A stretch of DNA of 64,000 nt from Undaria pinnatifida (GCA_012845835.1 JABAKD010000026.1:11098334-11162333), one strand, 5' to 3'. Counted from the stretch's first letter, positions 11,295 to 23,389 are shown. The notes: a model not told the origin generated them from the letters alone. Translations and numbers: made by a program.

Positions 11295-11845
11295 CTCGAT
11301 ATGTGCCTGGAAACTATACATTATTTCGAGGGGATAAATGTGACATTTTTGGAAATAATACATCAGTTTATCGTGTATATCCCGGGGTAAGTCGTACAAT
11401 CAGTGAGTAAAGAGAGGGTGGAGTGTTCGAGGGGGTGGGGTTGGGATGGGTTGGGGGGGGAGGGTGGGGGGTGGGGGGTGGGGGGGGGCGGGGGGCGGGG
11501 GGCGGGGGGGAGGGGGGGGGGGGGGGGAAAGGGCTTTAGGTGAGGGGTTTGTTATACGTGTGGTGCTAGGTCTAGGCGAAGGTGCGGGTGATGGGGAAGA
11601 AAGGGGCGTTCGAGGCGGGGGGGGGGGGGGGGGGGGGGGGGGGGAAACACAGCGGCATGGATGGCTCTCGAAAGATAATGAGGTGATATCCTGTGCGTGA
11701 AGTGTTTATTAATGTGGCGGATTTCGATATTTGATGGGGCGTTTGAGTAAGGGAGAGCAAGAGGGGGGGGGGGGGGGGGAAGATTTTTTAGGAGGTTTAG
11801 GTCACAAATAATATTCAAATACACTTCGGCTGTGAGATCAAAGAT
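10865..11845 (+). repeat. G-run-rich repeat family, copy C (most complete)
   Basis: The copy begins with atacactccagctgtgag, then ctttgcaagctgtgtgtga and tgtgtcctcattaag, and runs through all blocks of copy A. It continues into a sub-unit with gtggtgctaggtctaggcga, catggatggctctcgaaaga and ggatttcgatatt. G runs up to about 32 bases lie at 11,262-11,291, 11,500-11,527 and 11,619-11,644. All G runs are on the same strand, as in A and D. Confidence 0.75.
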
Positions 11846-11849
11846 ATGT

Positions 11850-11975
11850 ATCAGCTTGTTATACGCGTGGTGCTAGGTCTAGGCGATCGTGCAGGTGGTC
11901 GGGAAAGAGGGGGCGTTGGAGGGGGGGGGGGGGGGGGGGGAAACACAGCGGCATGGATGGCTCTCGAAAGATAAT
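11850..11975 (+). repeat. Detached sub-unit of the G-run repeat
   Basis: It repeats the gttatacgcgtggtgctagg...gcatggatggctctcgaaag sub-unit of copy C with its own G run (11,919-11,940). It lies directly after copy C and so forms a short tandem array with it. Confidence 0.6.
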
Positions 11976-12086
11976 ATATATGTTCTTTATCTTATTATCT
12001 TCTACGCCTGATGGTCCCTCGTCGGGTACCAAGAGCAATCTCCCCGTGAGCCACCCTACGCCGGTCATACAGATTGTCGATTACGC

Positions 12087-12385
12087 TCGCGTATTGGAGT
12101 ACCTTGTACGCGAGGTTGCCTAGGTCACCTTGTGATGGATCATGTCGAGGTGGGAGCCGTCAATGGGCCCTCGGAAGCGGTCGTAAAAAAGGCAAAAAGT
12201 ATGTATATTATCGTTGTCTCCGCCGAAGAAGGAAGGGCACCTAAACGGCTGCAAATTCGCAATCCATCTGACATGCCGAATACAAATATTGCAACTCCCT
12301 GAATACGATTTTCATATTTTCATCTTCGTAGATACTTTACAGTTACATATATCAGACATTGGTAGGAGCAAATAGTCAATCCTAC
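12087..12385 (+). repeat. Direct repeat of 4,815-5,137
   Basis: See the partner entry. This copy is slightly shorter and differs by small indels, for instance a lost repeat of tat near 12,210. Confidence 0.65.
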
Positions 12386-12397
12386 ATGCGCATCGTC

Positions 12398-12685
12398 CAT
12401 TTCTAGGTTGAGCCGCTTGCTGTACTGGGCCGGTCTAATGCTCTTGATCGAGGGACAGAAAGGATTGGATATCATGTTTAGGTTTTTCAATAATAGACTC
12501 TCTATGCATGCAGCAGTACGGCTACGGCTCCACCCGTAACGCCAGATCTGCGCTACCCGTAGAGGTAGAGCAGGGGGGTTGGTAGTACTCATCATAGTGT
12601 TTGGTGTGATCCACCGCTCTCTGCATCGTGGTATAACGATAACGGTTCTCTCACCAAGCAAGGTCTGCCTTTTGAGTGCGTTCAT
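12398..12685 (-). CDS. Short unrecognised ORF between repeats
   Basis: The ORF starts at an ATG at 12,685 and reads MNALKRQTLLGERTVIVIP and later WRYGWSRSRTAACIESLLL. Composition is protein-like and not a homopolymer translation. It matches no family I know, and it may be a fragment of a nested element. Its 3' part overlaps the direct repeat. Confidence 0.25.
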
Positions 12686-12719
12686 GCAGGCGTATCCAGA
12701 TCACAATATTAAAAAAATT

Positions 12720-13545
12720 AAAATACACTCCAGCTGTGAGATCGAAGATTTTGTCGAAACTCATCTTTGCAAGCTGTGTGTAATACTCCGATCGCGCATA
12801 ATACGGGTTGTGTGTCCTCATTAAGGATTTAGGTCGGCGATTCCCCTTGCAACTACAATGTAGCTATCAGGGTCAACAGGGTGATGTTAAGCAGTCTGTG
12901 CGCGAACCTATAAAACCCGTTTCTGAAGGGGACAAAATCTGACAGCTGTGGAAGGAAATGCATCAGTTCATCAAGTGAAGCCTGTACGTCGAAAAACCGG
13001 CGAGGGGAGGGCGGAGTTTTGTAAGGACTTGGGGGGCTGATTTTGATCAAAAGGGGGGCGGGAGGGGGAGAGGAGGAGAGGGACAGGTTGGGCAGCTCAA
13101 TTTGTGCGTGGAAACTATGAATCCTTCTTGTGGGGAATGGAGGGGGAATGTGGCGGGGCGGGGGGAGGGCTTTATGTCGCAAAGATGTAGGGGTTTGCTA
13201 TACGCGTGGTGCTAGGTCTAGGTGATGGTGCGGGTGGTGGGGAAGGAGGGGGCGTTGGGGACGAGAGGGGGTGGGAATTGCAGCAGCGGTATGGATGGCT
13301 CTAAAACGATAATGAGGCGATATCCAGGGCGTGAACGTGTTTATTACTTTGACGGATTTCGACATTGGGTGGGGCGTTTGAGCAAGAGAGAGGGAGGTAA
13401 AAAAAAAAAAGGGAGGGGGGGGGAGGGTTTTCAAGAGGTTTAGGTCACATATAATATTAAAATACACTCCAGCTATGAGATCAAGGATATGGTCGACACT
13501 GATCTTCGCAACATTGTGCGTGATCCTCCGATCGCGCGTATTGAT
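12720..13545 (+). repeat. G-run-rich repeat family, copy D
   Basis: The same block order as copy C is present: ctccagctgtgagatcg, ctttgcaagctgtgtgtaa, tgtgtcctcattaaggat, gtcaacagggtgat and the ggtgctaggtctaggtgat sub-unit. G runs are shorter and broken by A, so this copy looks older or has escaped homopolymer expansion. Confidence 0.7.
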
Positions 13546-14035
13546 CATATATGTAGGGGCTTGCTATACGCGCGGTGCTGGGTCTAGGCGATCGTGCGGG
13601 GTGTGGGGAAGGAAGGGGCGTTGGAGGGGGGAAAGGGGGATGAATGACAGCTATGTCGTGGATGGCTAGAAAGATAATGACGTGATATCAATTGCTTAGA
13701 AGTGTTCACTACTCTGGCCGATTTCGATTGTAAGTGGGGCGTTTGAACGAACTTGACGGGGAACAAAAGGGGGGCGGGCGGGGGGGGGGGAGGGCGGAGA
13801 TGAGTTGGAGTTACGGCATGGATGGCTAGAAGGATAATGAGATTATATCAGCTGGCTGGTAGTGTGTACTACTCTGGTAGATTTTGATTTTAGGTGGGGC
13901 GTTTGAACAAGAGGGATCGGGGAGGGGGGTGGAGGGGGGGGGCATTTCAATATGTGCGCGGAAACTATAAACCCTTATAGGGGACGAATCTGACGGTTTT
14001 AGCAAGAAGACACCCCTTTATATCACCCGCTGGCA
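13545..14035 (+). repeat. Tandem sub-units of the G-run repeat
   Basis: Two further partial sub-units begin at about 13,556 (gggcttgctatacgcg) and about 13,815 (catggatggctagaagg). Each ends with a gtggggcgtttgaacaa phrase. Together with 11,650-11,760 and 13,300-13,385 this gives a repeated 230-300-bp module. Confidence 0.5.
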
Positions 14036-14039
14036 ATGT

Positions 14040-17000
14040 TTATTATTCTAGAAAAGGTTTGATGTTACACGTAGTATGCAACCCAGTTCTTACGTGTAGT
14101 AAAAAACACAATATATTGTATTTAATATTGGGTATGACGTCTTCCATCGAGCCTACTTGCGCAAAATCCAACACCGACATCACCTTTCCCGTACCACACA
14201 TTTGCTCCAGTTGCCGGCCTGTTCGCCCACTCTTTTGGACGAGGGAAGCCTCTGCTGCAGCTGCTGTGGAATCCTCTCACACAGGATAAAATTGCGCGAA
14301 ATTTCAAAGGATTCCAGGAACCCCTGCTTCCCGTTTGAAACGCTTTCCTAGGTACAATGTTTCTTATAACCAACTCCACTCCGCGTGCAATGCTAAATTG
14401 TGGCCACGGCAGGAGGCATTTTGAGCTCCCCTTTTTTCAGCAGCTCGGGGCCTTTCCCTCGAGTGTACACCAATATCACTCACTAGCCGCGTGTTTTTGG
14501 ACATTTTCGTTTTGCGATATGCACGGCATTGAATGTTTCGTTTCGCTCATTTTCTTGGTCCAACTGTCGGGCCGCTAGCGCTGTCGGTCTACATCCAATG
14601 GTGAGAATTGTTCATTGACCCCCCTACCGTAGCTAAAGTCACTACTCTTGGTAGCATGTTCAAGCTAATAAAAACGCCTGCAAAGGCTTATGAAAACCTC
14701 TGCAGCTCGTACTGATCATAACAGTTCAGACCCAAGCCTATATTCGATAAGAGGAGGGGCGAGGTGGTAGTACAGTAGCGCGCCCGTCGCATCGCCCTCC
14801 GACAACCGGAAACACCGGATCAAGTGTAAACATACATAATGCGTCTCATACATCCCGGTGACGGATTCGTGCCCCATGAAGCCCCGTTGTGACCGGTTCA
14901 CGCTCACATTTTCCCGTGAAAAATATCGTAGGGATTAACTCATGCTGGAACGTTTCATGTGGGGACCAGCTCCAACACAACACTCTCCGGCAATTCCTCC
15001 CGTCGGGGCTCATTTCCGCCAGAGTGTTTCCCTCTGGTGATCGGAACGTGTAGTAAAAGGAGCCAGTATGGACCTAGGGACTGACTACTGCTATGCAGAC
15101 ATGTGTCAGGTTTCTGTTGTATGATGGGGCAGTACGAACAGAGGGACCGATTACTGCTATGCAGGGGTGCCTCTGACTCAACGGGTCACTCACGCGAAGC
15201 TTGCTCGGATGTTGTACCTGTTGCACTGATTGCTTTCCATCCACCCAGACGCTTCTGTCTGGCAGAACGTGAGGGTAGAGCCGTTGGTTCAGGCAGGCGA
15301 CAACTCGCCTGCCAGATAAAAAAGGGGAAAACATATCTATAACATACCGCCGTAACGGGGAAGAAGAGTGGATACCAAAACAATTCCACCCCACATTTAT
15401 TTCCGTTTGAATTCCCGTGGTGGCTAGTTTGCTGGGAAAACTTTCCCAAGGCTATATCTCGGTCCCGAGTACTGGCGTAACAACAACCTCGAACTTTCGG
15501 CGAACCATTGTGTGCCCCCCTTCCTTGTGCAATTAAATATTTATTTGGCTAAACGGAAGTAATTTTTTCAAACAACTTTTAATTTTCTGTAAACTTACGA
15601 AAAACAAGTATTACGTTTACGCTTACTTTTTTGTTGTTCCTCTAAAGCGCCCTTTAGCACTTTATCCATGTTTTCGGGCACGCCCCAGAGCGTAGAAGTT
15701 TTATAGGATAAAGGTTTGGAATTCTGTTCCGAAAGACGCGTGCTGCGGTAGAGGTATCATATATATTTCGTCTGAAGAAAAGCTTTCTGAACGACGGGGC
15801 ATAACCCAACATCGTCGGAAGCTGATCATTTTTCTTGCATGGATATATCGTTGCATGTACCTAGGCCATACGGCGTTTTTCATCCGGTAGCAGTTCTATT
15901 TTTCTTCAAATCAGTTTTTGGGAGGGATATGCCTTAAGCTCCCAAATTGAGGAACCCCAGAAAAAAAAGTGGTGCATCTCTATCGTAGCATACATCGAAA
16001 ACCAAAATGTGCTTTCAATGGCATTCAACGGGCATAATAAGACTAAAGTATCTCCTGAAAAAATGTGACGTTTCAGCTGCGGCCTGTTACTCGTAGATTA
16101 TTTCTAGCAGTAGTGTAATCGAGGAGACACTTTGACTAGAAAACACCCTTTACGAAAACGGGAATACCATCTGCATGAAGAGCCTCGAGCCCACCCGCAC
16201 ACTGTACTTTCGAAGAAAGCTTGTATCTGCCCCAGTGTTTGGGCCAACAGACCGCTCCAACACATTGTTCCGTCTCAACACCTCACAGAAATCGACGAAC
16301 TCCGCTGGCACTCACCCATCTAGCAGTCTCGTGCGACGTTTCGGGCGCCACCTTGCTTTGAAACATCTCGTCAACAATGCCAACGACTACCAATCATACC
16401 AACGGGCTGAAGCCACTAATAGAGCAACGAATTTCATACAGGGCATCCGAAACGCCACGCGAGACACCACGTAGGTGTTAACTAGGATACGGTTATCATT
16501 CTCGCCTGGATGAAAACAAAACATTGGACACTACTATGAAGTTAACTTGTTTCGCGGTTTGTGCATTGTCCTTCAAACATTCTAGTGATAGCATGATTGG
16601 GCTAGAAAAAAGGGTTTCGTTCAAGCGAGATGCCGCGCGTACTAATAGTATGTATTTTGATGTTTTCCATGAGGCGTGTCTCACATGTCTAAATGCTCTG
16701 ATACCCGAAGTTATTCTCAAAAATATAAAATACACTACTACAAGGGCCTTAGTCTACCCAACAAGCTTTTTTTTCTGAGTATAAGCTTGATATATTATAT
16801 AAGTTTTTTTTTCTTAGCGGGCATAGGCTTTAAAACTGGAAATAAGCTCGCGATTTATGCCAGTTTTGCACGGATAAGCTCGACTTATGCTCGCGTTTTA
16901 TTCCATCTTTAGCTTGACTTTTGTTCGATAAAAGCGTGTCTGCTCGTATAACACTCGTTGGGCATCCTTGCTTGTCGTCGATATGCTCGCGAAACGTGGG

Positions 17001-17880
17001 TTTTTCGGCTATTTGTTCTTTTTTCTACAAGCCACATGGCAGGTGCAAGTGTGTCAGTGCTGAAAAAGTAAAATGTATACGATTCGTATGCGATATATGC
17101 TCCTATCTATATACTTGGAAAGTGTATACTCGTCTATTTATTTACGTATATCATACTACTGATTGATGTTGTTGCGTGTTATTGTGTTGTGTCCATATAC
17201 AGCACAGTTCGCACAGCAGTGCCTTGCTGCCTTTTCCATACCACCGCTCACCATGAACTGCCCACCATGTCAATTGGAAAACTTGCTTGAACTCTATGCT
17301 CGAAACTCGACAGCAAAAACAGAGCTAGCGACCTAGCCAAACACAGCAGACTACCCAGTACCCCCGCACCCCGCACGACGCAATGCTACTTTCCCCGCCC
17401 CCTGTCGTACTTGATAAGAGTGGTTGCCATCGCTGCAAAATCGGAACATCGGAAGATCGGCTGCGTCCCTTGCGCTCTCCGCTTTCTTTGTGCTCGCGTG
17501 GGCGCGTGGGCGCGCGCGCTTGCGTGTGTGTGCGTTTTTGAGTGTTCTCATGTAGAATCGTCCAATATCGCGATAAACAAAGCCGACAGTGGGTGTAATG
17601 AAGCCTCGAGAATTGCATTATTGCCGTGCGCCCACCCATTTGGCGTCTCCACCGTGCTACCAGACAACCAGACGAACATATACATCTGAAATGGAGGCGG
17701 GCATAACCACCTTTTATGCTCGACTTCCCTTGTTACGCTCTCACATACATACGCTATTTATTTGGCATGGTGGCTATGCTCGGTTGGACATGAGCTTTTC
17801 CATAATAAGCTCAAAAAGCCAATATAGCTAAAAGATATGCTACCTTATTGGGTAAGGCCCTAACTACTACATCCGTAACA
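14040..17880. other. Gene-poor stretch
   Basis: Apart from the fragment at 14,719-14,930 I see no supported gene. Several minus-strand open stretches look protein-like but short and unconnected, for example 14,122-14,379 and one reading VPAEFVDFCEVLRRNNVLE near 16,300. At 15,070-15,165 the phrase gggacngactactgctatgcag is repeated. From 16,780 to 17,820 the sequence is AT-rich with many ataagcttg-like phrases. Confidence 0.4.
14719..14930 (-). pseudogene. Fragment with a tyrosine-recombinase-like C-terminal box
   Basis: The frame reads SLRYFSRENVSVNRSQRGFM, then GHESVTGMYETHYVC, and stops at 14,719. A basic residue, a [M/L]GH, and a Tyr 8-12 residues later resemble the R..LGH...Y end of tyrosine recombinases used by Crypton- and DIRS-type elements. 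No catalytic arginine of box I is seen, and an in-frame TAA lies just upstream. The assignment is a weak inference from one motif. Confidence 0.2.
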
Positions 17881-18135
17881 AGGAGTCCGTCGAAGCCCAT
17901 CTTTGCAAGCTGTGTGTGACACTTCGATCTCGCGTGGTGCACGGTGTACATTTTCTCACGAAGGATAAGCGTCAGCGATTCCCTTTACACGAAGTGCTAG
18001 TTAGTGCCATGGTCAACAGGGTGACACCAAGATATTCGGTCGTTATCACTCTGCGCACGAAAGCTACAAAAAAAGCCGTTTCGGTGGGGGACAAAACTGA
18101 CGGCTGTGCAACGCACCAACTGTTTGTTAATATGA
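17880..18135 (+). repeat. G-run repeat family, diverged copy E lacking G runs
   Basis: It keeps catctttgcaagctgtgtgt, ggtcaacagggtgac, gcgcacgaaagctac and ggggacaaaactgacgg in family order, but with many substitutions and none of the long G tracts. Confidence 0.6.
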
Positions 18136-18942
18136 CTTGAAAAATGGGGAGGCCGGGGGTTGCCAAGCGACTTTTAAATCGCATAATGAATAGGAACTTA
18201 CTGCACGAACGGTGCCAGATCAACTAATTGGTGTTGTTTTTTATGGAAATATTCGGGATACAAGATGCTGCCTCTGTCGTAGGATGCTTCGTTTTGTGTC
18301 AACAAAAAGGGTGTAAGGTTTCGTTATAAGCTCAGTTATTTGCTAAGGGCCCAGATCAACGAAGAGCGCCGAAAATCGCACTTCGATTTTGTTCTTAGAA
18401 TTTCATGAACAATTCCCAAAAAAAAACGACTCTGCTTCTTATCAAGGAACGGCGTAGTGCGTTCTAGAATTACAAAACGCAAAAGGGTCAACGAACACCG
18501 GTCGGCCACGACCGAGGCGAGTGATGGCTCGCGTCCCCCCCAGAGCGCCGCGGCTAGCGGCAGATTGTTTTTGCCGGCAGCGACTAGGAGGCTATGTCTC
18601 CAGGCGTCTCTTGGATGGATTGGCGCCGCCCCGTCGCCCCACACGGGCAGCAGCGACCGGGATACAATGGTCGAACTTCTGAGCGAAGTCGTGACGTGTT
18701 AGTTGGTCGTGTATCGTTCGAGGTTCCGGGCGACGAAAAACTGGGTTTGCGGCGGTCTCGTTGTTTTAGAGGCATCGCAGACGGTCTTGGCTGTGCTAAG
18801 GGCCTTCGGAGGCCGCGCTGCGGCTGCTCTGGTGGTCCTACCTCTCGCCATGGTGGCTTTTCGCCTATCAATCAACCGACGACATGGCACCAATTCGCGT
18901 GGCCGGTATCGGTTACTCGGAACATGCCATGCCTAGGTGCCC
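18136..18942. other. No supported gene
   Basis: A frame from 18,457 onward is open, hits a TAG near 18,701, and is open again with a hydrophobic stretch (AFGGRAAAALVVLPLAMVAF, around 18,800). I cannot tell a decayed exon from chance. Confidence 0.3.
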
Positions 18943-18945
18943 TAA

Positions 18946-19646
18946 GGGCCGTTCTTGTCGGAGACGTGAATTTCCTAAAATTCCTCTTTTTTTGCCAGGA
19001 TTTCCATCGAAAAACGTCTGCATTATTATCGAGCGCGGGGTTGTTTGTCTTTTTATCCTGATTTTTGAACGCCGAGCCATAACGCAAGACCGCCACCATC
19101 CACACCAGCAGTCACGCGCGCCGTCAAACGGCAAGCTTGAGCGAACATCCCGGAAGACCGCAGAGGAAAGCACCCAGGCCAAGTAGATTCGTGCATTCCG
19201 GCGACAGCAGCCCCTGGTGTCAGAAACATGCCGAGCACGACGAGGATACCAGCGGTAGCCTTCTTCATGTTTCTGCGCCTCGTGTCTGGAAAATTAAGAA
19301 GGCTGAATCGTTGTTTCGTCCGACTCGAGGATGAGTCCTCCGGAACCCAGGCCGCTTCCTTCCATCGGCCACAATGTTGGACCCTGGTCAACGTTTAAAG
19401 CTACCCGATGGTCCCAGCGTTAAGCCACGGCGCTTATCGGAGCACTGCCTTCGAAATATGGAAATCGACGACAGGATTTTTTAATTTGTGATTGTTAACT
19501 TCTCCATAATTAATTTCTGGGGCTGGCTGAAGAATTTGCAAATAATGAAAGAACGCCTCCGTATTTTAACACGCATTTCACAAATATGGAAATTTAGGAA
19601 ATTTAGGAAATTTAAGACAGAAACATGTCTCCGATAAGAACGGCCC
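18946..19646. mobile_element. PIF/Harbinger-type (Tourist-like) non-autonomous element, 701 bp
   Basis: The ends are inverted: GGGCCGTTCTTGTCGGAGAC on the left matches GTCTCCGATAAGAACGGCCC on the right with one mismatch. The inverted similarity continues inward through an aggaaattt/aaatttcct motif. TAA directly flanks both ends (18,943-18,945 and 19,647-19,649). A 3-bp TWA-type duplication with GGGCC..GTT termini is the signature of PIF/Harbinger transposons and Tourist MITEs. No transposase is encoded. A partial left-end-like sequence occurs again at about 19,929. Confidence 0.75.
19053..19268 (-). CDS. Signal-peptide-like first-exon fragment inside the Harbinger-type element
   Basis: From an ATG at 19,268 the frame reads MKKATAGILVVLGMFLTPGA and then AVAGMHES. 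That gives a two-lysine N-terminus, a hydrophobic core of about 14 residues and an Ala-x-Ala-like cleavage region near residue 23, as in a secretory signal peptide. A candidate 3' splice site (aattttccag) lies just upstream, near 19,290. The frame stays open for 72 codons and may end at a donor before the stop. No protein family is recognised. It could be a host exon captured by the transposon, or chance. Confidence 0.4.
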   Translation of the reverse strand: MKKATAGILVVLGMFLTPGAAVAGMHESTWPGCFPLRSSGMFAQACRLTARVTAGVDGGGLALWLGVQKSG

Positions 19647-19649
19647 TAA

Positions 19650-21330
19650 CTCCCCAAATTGAATTTCGATCATCGACAAAATTGGACCAAAAAAGTGTTT
19701 GTTTTAATTGTTTGTTGGATTTAAAGTTTCGTGATAATTCTGAGAATGCCTGATAGGGGATTGACTTTTCAACCAATCAGATGCAATTAATTTTCAGTTC
19801 TAAAAAACAATTTCGAATCTCGGTTTAGCAAGTTCCTTGTTAATCTAGGCCCTAATAATGGTACTCATGGTATGCATTTGTAGCACAATAAGTCTAGATT
19901 ATTCGATAGATAATAATGTCCATTTACAGGCCCGTTCTTATCGAAGAATCGCATTTCCCTTTTTTTTACATAGTGGTCACGTATTTGCGACAAAACTATT
20001 CCGTCATTAACTACGAGGACGGGTTACTTGTCACTATTTTTGGGAATATCAAGCGTTTTATCATTGTTTGGAAGACGGCGTCCTGTCGCTCCTGACCACG
20101 GCTTGTTGTCCCTACCGCGGTAGCGCTCACTGGCGAAGGCACGTAAACATCATGAGCGAAGTCGACGGCAGATTACACCCAGGCCAAATAATTGACCATT
20201 ATTAATTGTTACAAGTAGCAGTATCATTATTACTGTTGACAGGGCTTTATTACTGCTGCTGTGTTGTATTGTCAAATATGTTGCTAATACAACTGACTCG
20301 TCGAGTCATAATGACTTACCATACATCTTGGGAAAACATACTCAAAATGATACGAGCAACTACCATTCATTATGGTTAGTGCCGCCGTTCGTTGCTATAA
20401 TACTGATGAGGTTTTATTACTACTGACTGCTGATAATAACTGCTGCTGTATGTGTTTAACATGTTGTTATCGACGCTGACGAATCCAAACAACTTATCTG
20501 GTGCTGCCGAGGACGAAATACGTATATATACGTAGCAGCTACCGATTGGTTGTTAATATTGATCAGATAACGTTTTTGTTGATGTTCACCCTAACAACAT
20601 CCACAGGATTCATATGAAGATGCATTCAAAGGAGGTCACACAGCTTGCAAAGATGGGTATCACGCAGCTTGCCAAGATGATTATCGACCCTTGAATGCAT
20701 CTCACATCTGACGTGTTCCGATATTATATAAAAAATAGATTCGCGCAACCTTGCGAGAGCAGGACCACGACTGGCCTGCGGATTTGCTTGGGTTTTCAAC
20801 AGGAAAACTCAGGCCTGGAGATCAACACCTCATGCCAAGGGACACGGAGAGCGGGCATCATCACTGTGACTCTTTTGCAGTAAAGATTGAGTGATAAAAA
20901 ATGGACGACATGTGGATTCTCAACCGTCCAAACAAAACTGTAGGGTTTCTCCAGTCGCTGATAGAGACATGTCGTCTCTCATGGAGCATCAGCGCCTAAA
21001 TCCACTGCTATTTCGTCCATTATTCATTGCAGTTGTTTCAGTCAAACTCCACACAACCAGTGCCTCACGCCCATCGTAATTTTCCTTTGTGCAAAACGCT
21101 TGGAGTGTACGACGGCACCATAACGGCACGGATCACACGTCGGCTATTATTTCGGCTCCGGTGTTCAACCCTCGATGCCTCATGGTCCACACCCGCATGC
21201 CCCATGTTCGCAAACACCAAGCATGCGGAGCGTAACCTCGCACTATCGGGGGAAGGGGCAGCTCATCTGGCATAATCTGGGATTGACAAGTTTGACAATA
21301 ATACGGGGGAAAGGGGGATAATGTTACTCC
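19650..21330. other. No supported gene
   Basis: At 20,620-20,705 a short inverted pair (agatgcattcaaagg / ccttgaatgcatctc) encloses two copies of a cagcttgc(a/c)aagatg phrase related to one end of the G-run repeat family. I see nothing else to annotate. Confidence 0.4.
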
Positions 21331-22720
21331 CGCCATTTAATCACCCGTGTACCCTGCTCTCTACGAGAAGCGCCAACGACAACAAACGGCGGGGAAGAGG
21401 AGAGTAATAACGGAGACGGAACCATTTCTCCTCACAAGGTGGGCAATGCCTTGCACTCCATTGCATTTAGAGCGAAAGCCAGGATTAGATGGGTAGACTA
21501 CTCTTGCCGTCGTCGTGTCTTTAAACAACTACAGATACCCCTAAAAAATTCATCAAACTGCGAGCAAAACAATCGGACGAGAAACAGCATTCAAGGTTCA
21601 CAACCGCGCGAACCTGGTACACTCTGTGAAAAAGGAAGCCAACCCGAAAAGGGGGCGGGGGGCGGGTCTGACGACGCGCATCGTCCTTTGGTTGTGTAAA
21701 AATATTACCTCCCGCACTCCATGAAGATCAAACCATCAGCAAAAAAAGCAGAGGGGCGAGGGGAGAGGGAGCAATAGGAAAGCGTTCTCTGTTAGCGAAA
21801 TATAATTACACCTTGTACTCTATCAAGCCCAAACTGTAATGGAAACAAAAAGAAGGGAAGGGACAGCTCTGCGTGACATCCTCTTTGAATATAAAGAAAT
21901 GCACCCTGTACTCGATCAGACTCAAGCTGCACGAAAATCAACGAACCGGGGGGGCAAACCCTGTGCTTTATCCAGCTCAATCTGCAAGTCAAAACAAACG
22001 GAGGCGTAGGATCATTATTACGCCGTGCTCTCTCGCTAAGTAATTGTAACTGCACCCTGCACCATATAATAATCAAGTTCAAACTGCAATCGAACGCTAA
22101 AGGAGAGGGAGGGCGTGCCAAACCTTGGTCTTTCTCGTTATAGAGCAGAAACACACCCTGCACACTCTATCCAACTAAAAGAGAAAAAAACTAGAGCTGT
22201 TCCAGAAGGGGTAGCCAAGCCGACGTACTTTCCCGATGCAGAGCAAGAAATACAGCCTGTGCACTCTGTTCAACTCACGCTGTAAGCGAAACAAAAATGA
22301 GAGGGGGGGAAACAGCTAGCTATGCGTGGCGCCCTCTGGTTGAGACAACAAAAAAAAAACAAGGGAGGGGCAGCGAAGGAGGGCTGGGTGCCAAACCATT
22401 GTACGTTTTTTTATTGAACTCAAACTACACCCTGCCCTCTGTCAAGCTACAATCTTTACGCGCAACCCGAACTATGGAGTAGCATGGGGGTAGCTGTGCG
22501 TGGCGGCTTACGGTCATAAGAGGCCAAATACCGCCTGCCCTTTATCAAGCCCAAGCTGCAACCGAAAACAAAAGGAGAGAGACGATGGGCGGCGAACACT
22601 GTGCTGTTCGCAGCGCCAAACCTCGCCGCGTCATCCAGGTAGGAACCCCCAGCAAGCATTCGCAGGCCTATCGCCAATTACAATTTTCACCTCGATAACG
22701 CCATTTGTCGAGCAAAGCAG
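21330..22720. repeat. Diverged minisatellite, unit about 90-140 bp
   Basis: The phrase caccctgyactctatcaagc-ccaaactgcaa-cgaaa-caaaa recurs at about 21,800, 21,900, 21,965, 22,050, 22,150, 22,255, 22,425 and 22,530. Each copy is followed by a purine-rich gagaggga stretch and often by agctatgcgtggc. Copies differ by substitutions and indels. No gene is evident. Confidence 0.55.
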
Positions 22721-23385
22721 TCCTAGACCTGGATGAAAGAATACTCGGAAGCGGGGGGGGAAAAGATGTTAGCGCCGACACACCGCCGACACCATCAATC
22801 CCGCTAGTATGCCTGATGGCACTGCTGTTAGCCTTTCGAGACCCATCGATGCATCGACCAATCAATGAAACGACGATTTCGATGTTACCGTCAGTTTAGA
22901 AAGAGCATGCAGCAGTTCGGGGATCAACAAGCGGGATGAATGTAGGACAGTCCTTTCCATTGCAGTAGTTTCCTAACCCCCCCCACAGTATGCTATGTAT
23001 GGACGATACTGAAACCGTCGTTTTTTTTCTGCGATGTCCGTACCCTGATCTCTGTTCGGTTCCTGATACACAGGGACCTGTTACCCTCGATCTTACGTGG
23101 TATATACCGGTATCGTGTACTCCTGTGCGTAGCATCAGCAGTAGCTGGACGGCGGTAGTATACACCTATACAGCTGTATTGATACCAGATGCTGCTGGTA
23201 CGTGGTACAAGTACTGCTGTTCCAGGTGTATATATTTTTTAATTTTTCGGGGGTAATCGTATTTGCAGCGCCCTGGTACCTAGACGATACGCAAGGTTCA
23301 GTTCCGTCCTTCTTGGCAGAGATTAGGCTATATGACAGATGCCCAAAGCTGATGTCGACCAAGCATCTGTATCTGGGTAAGTGTT
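22721..23385. other. No supported gene
   Basis: Short ORFs only, with no recognised motif. Confidence 0.4.
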
Positions 23386-23389
23386 AAGG

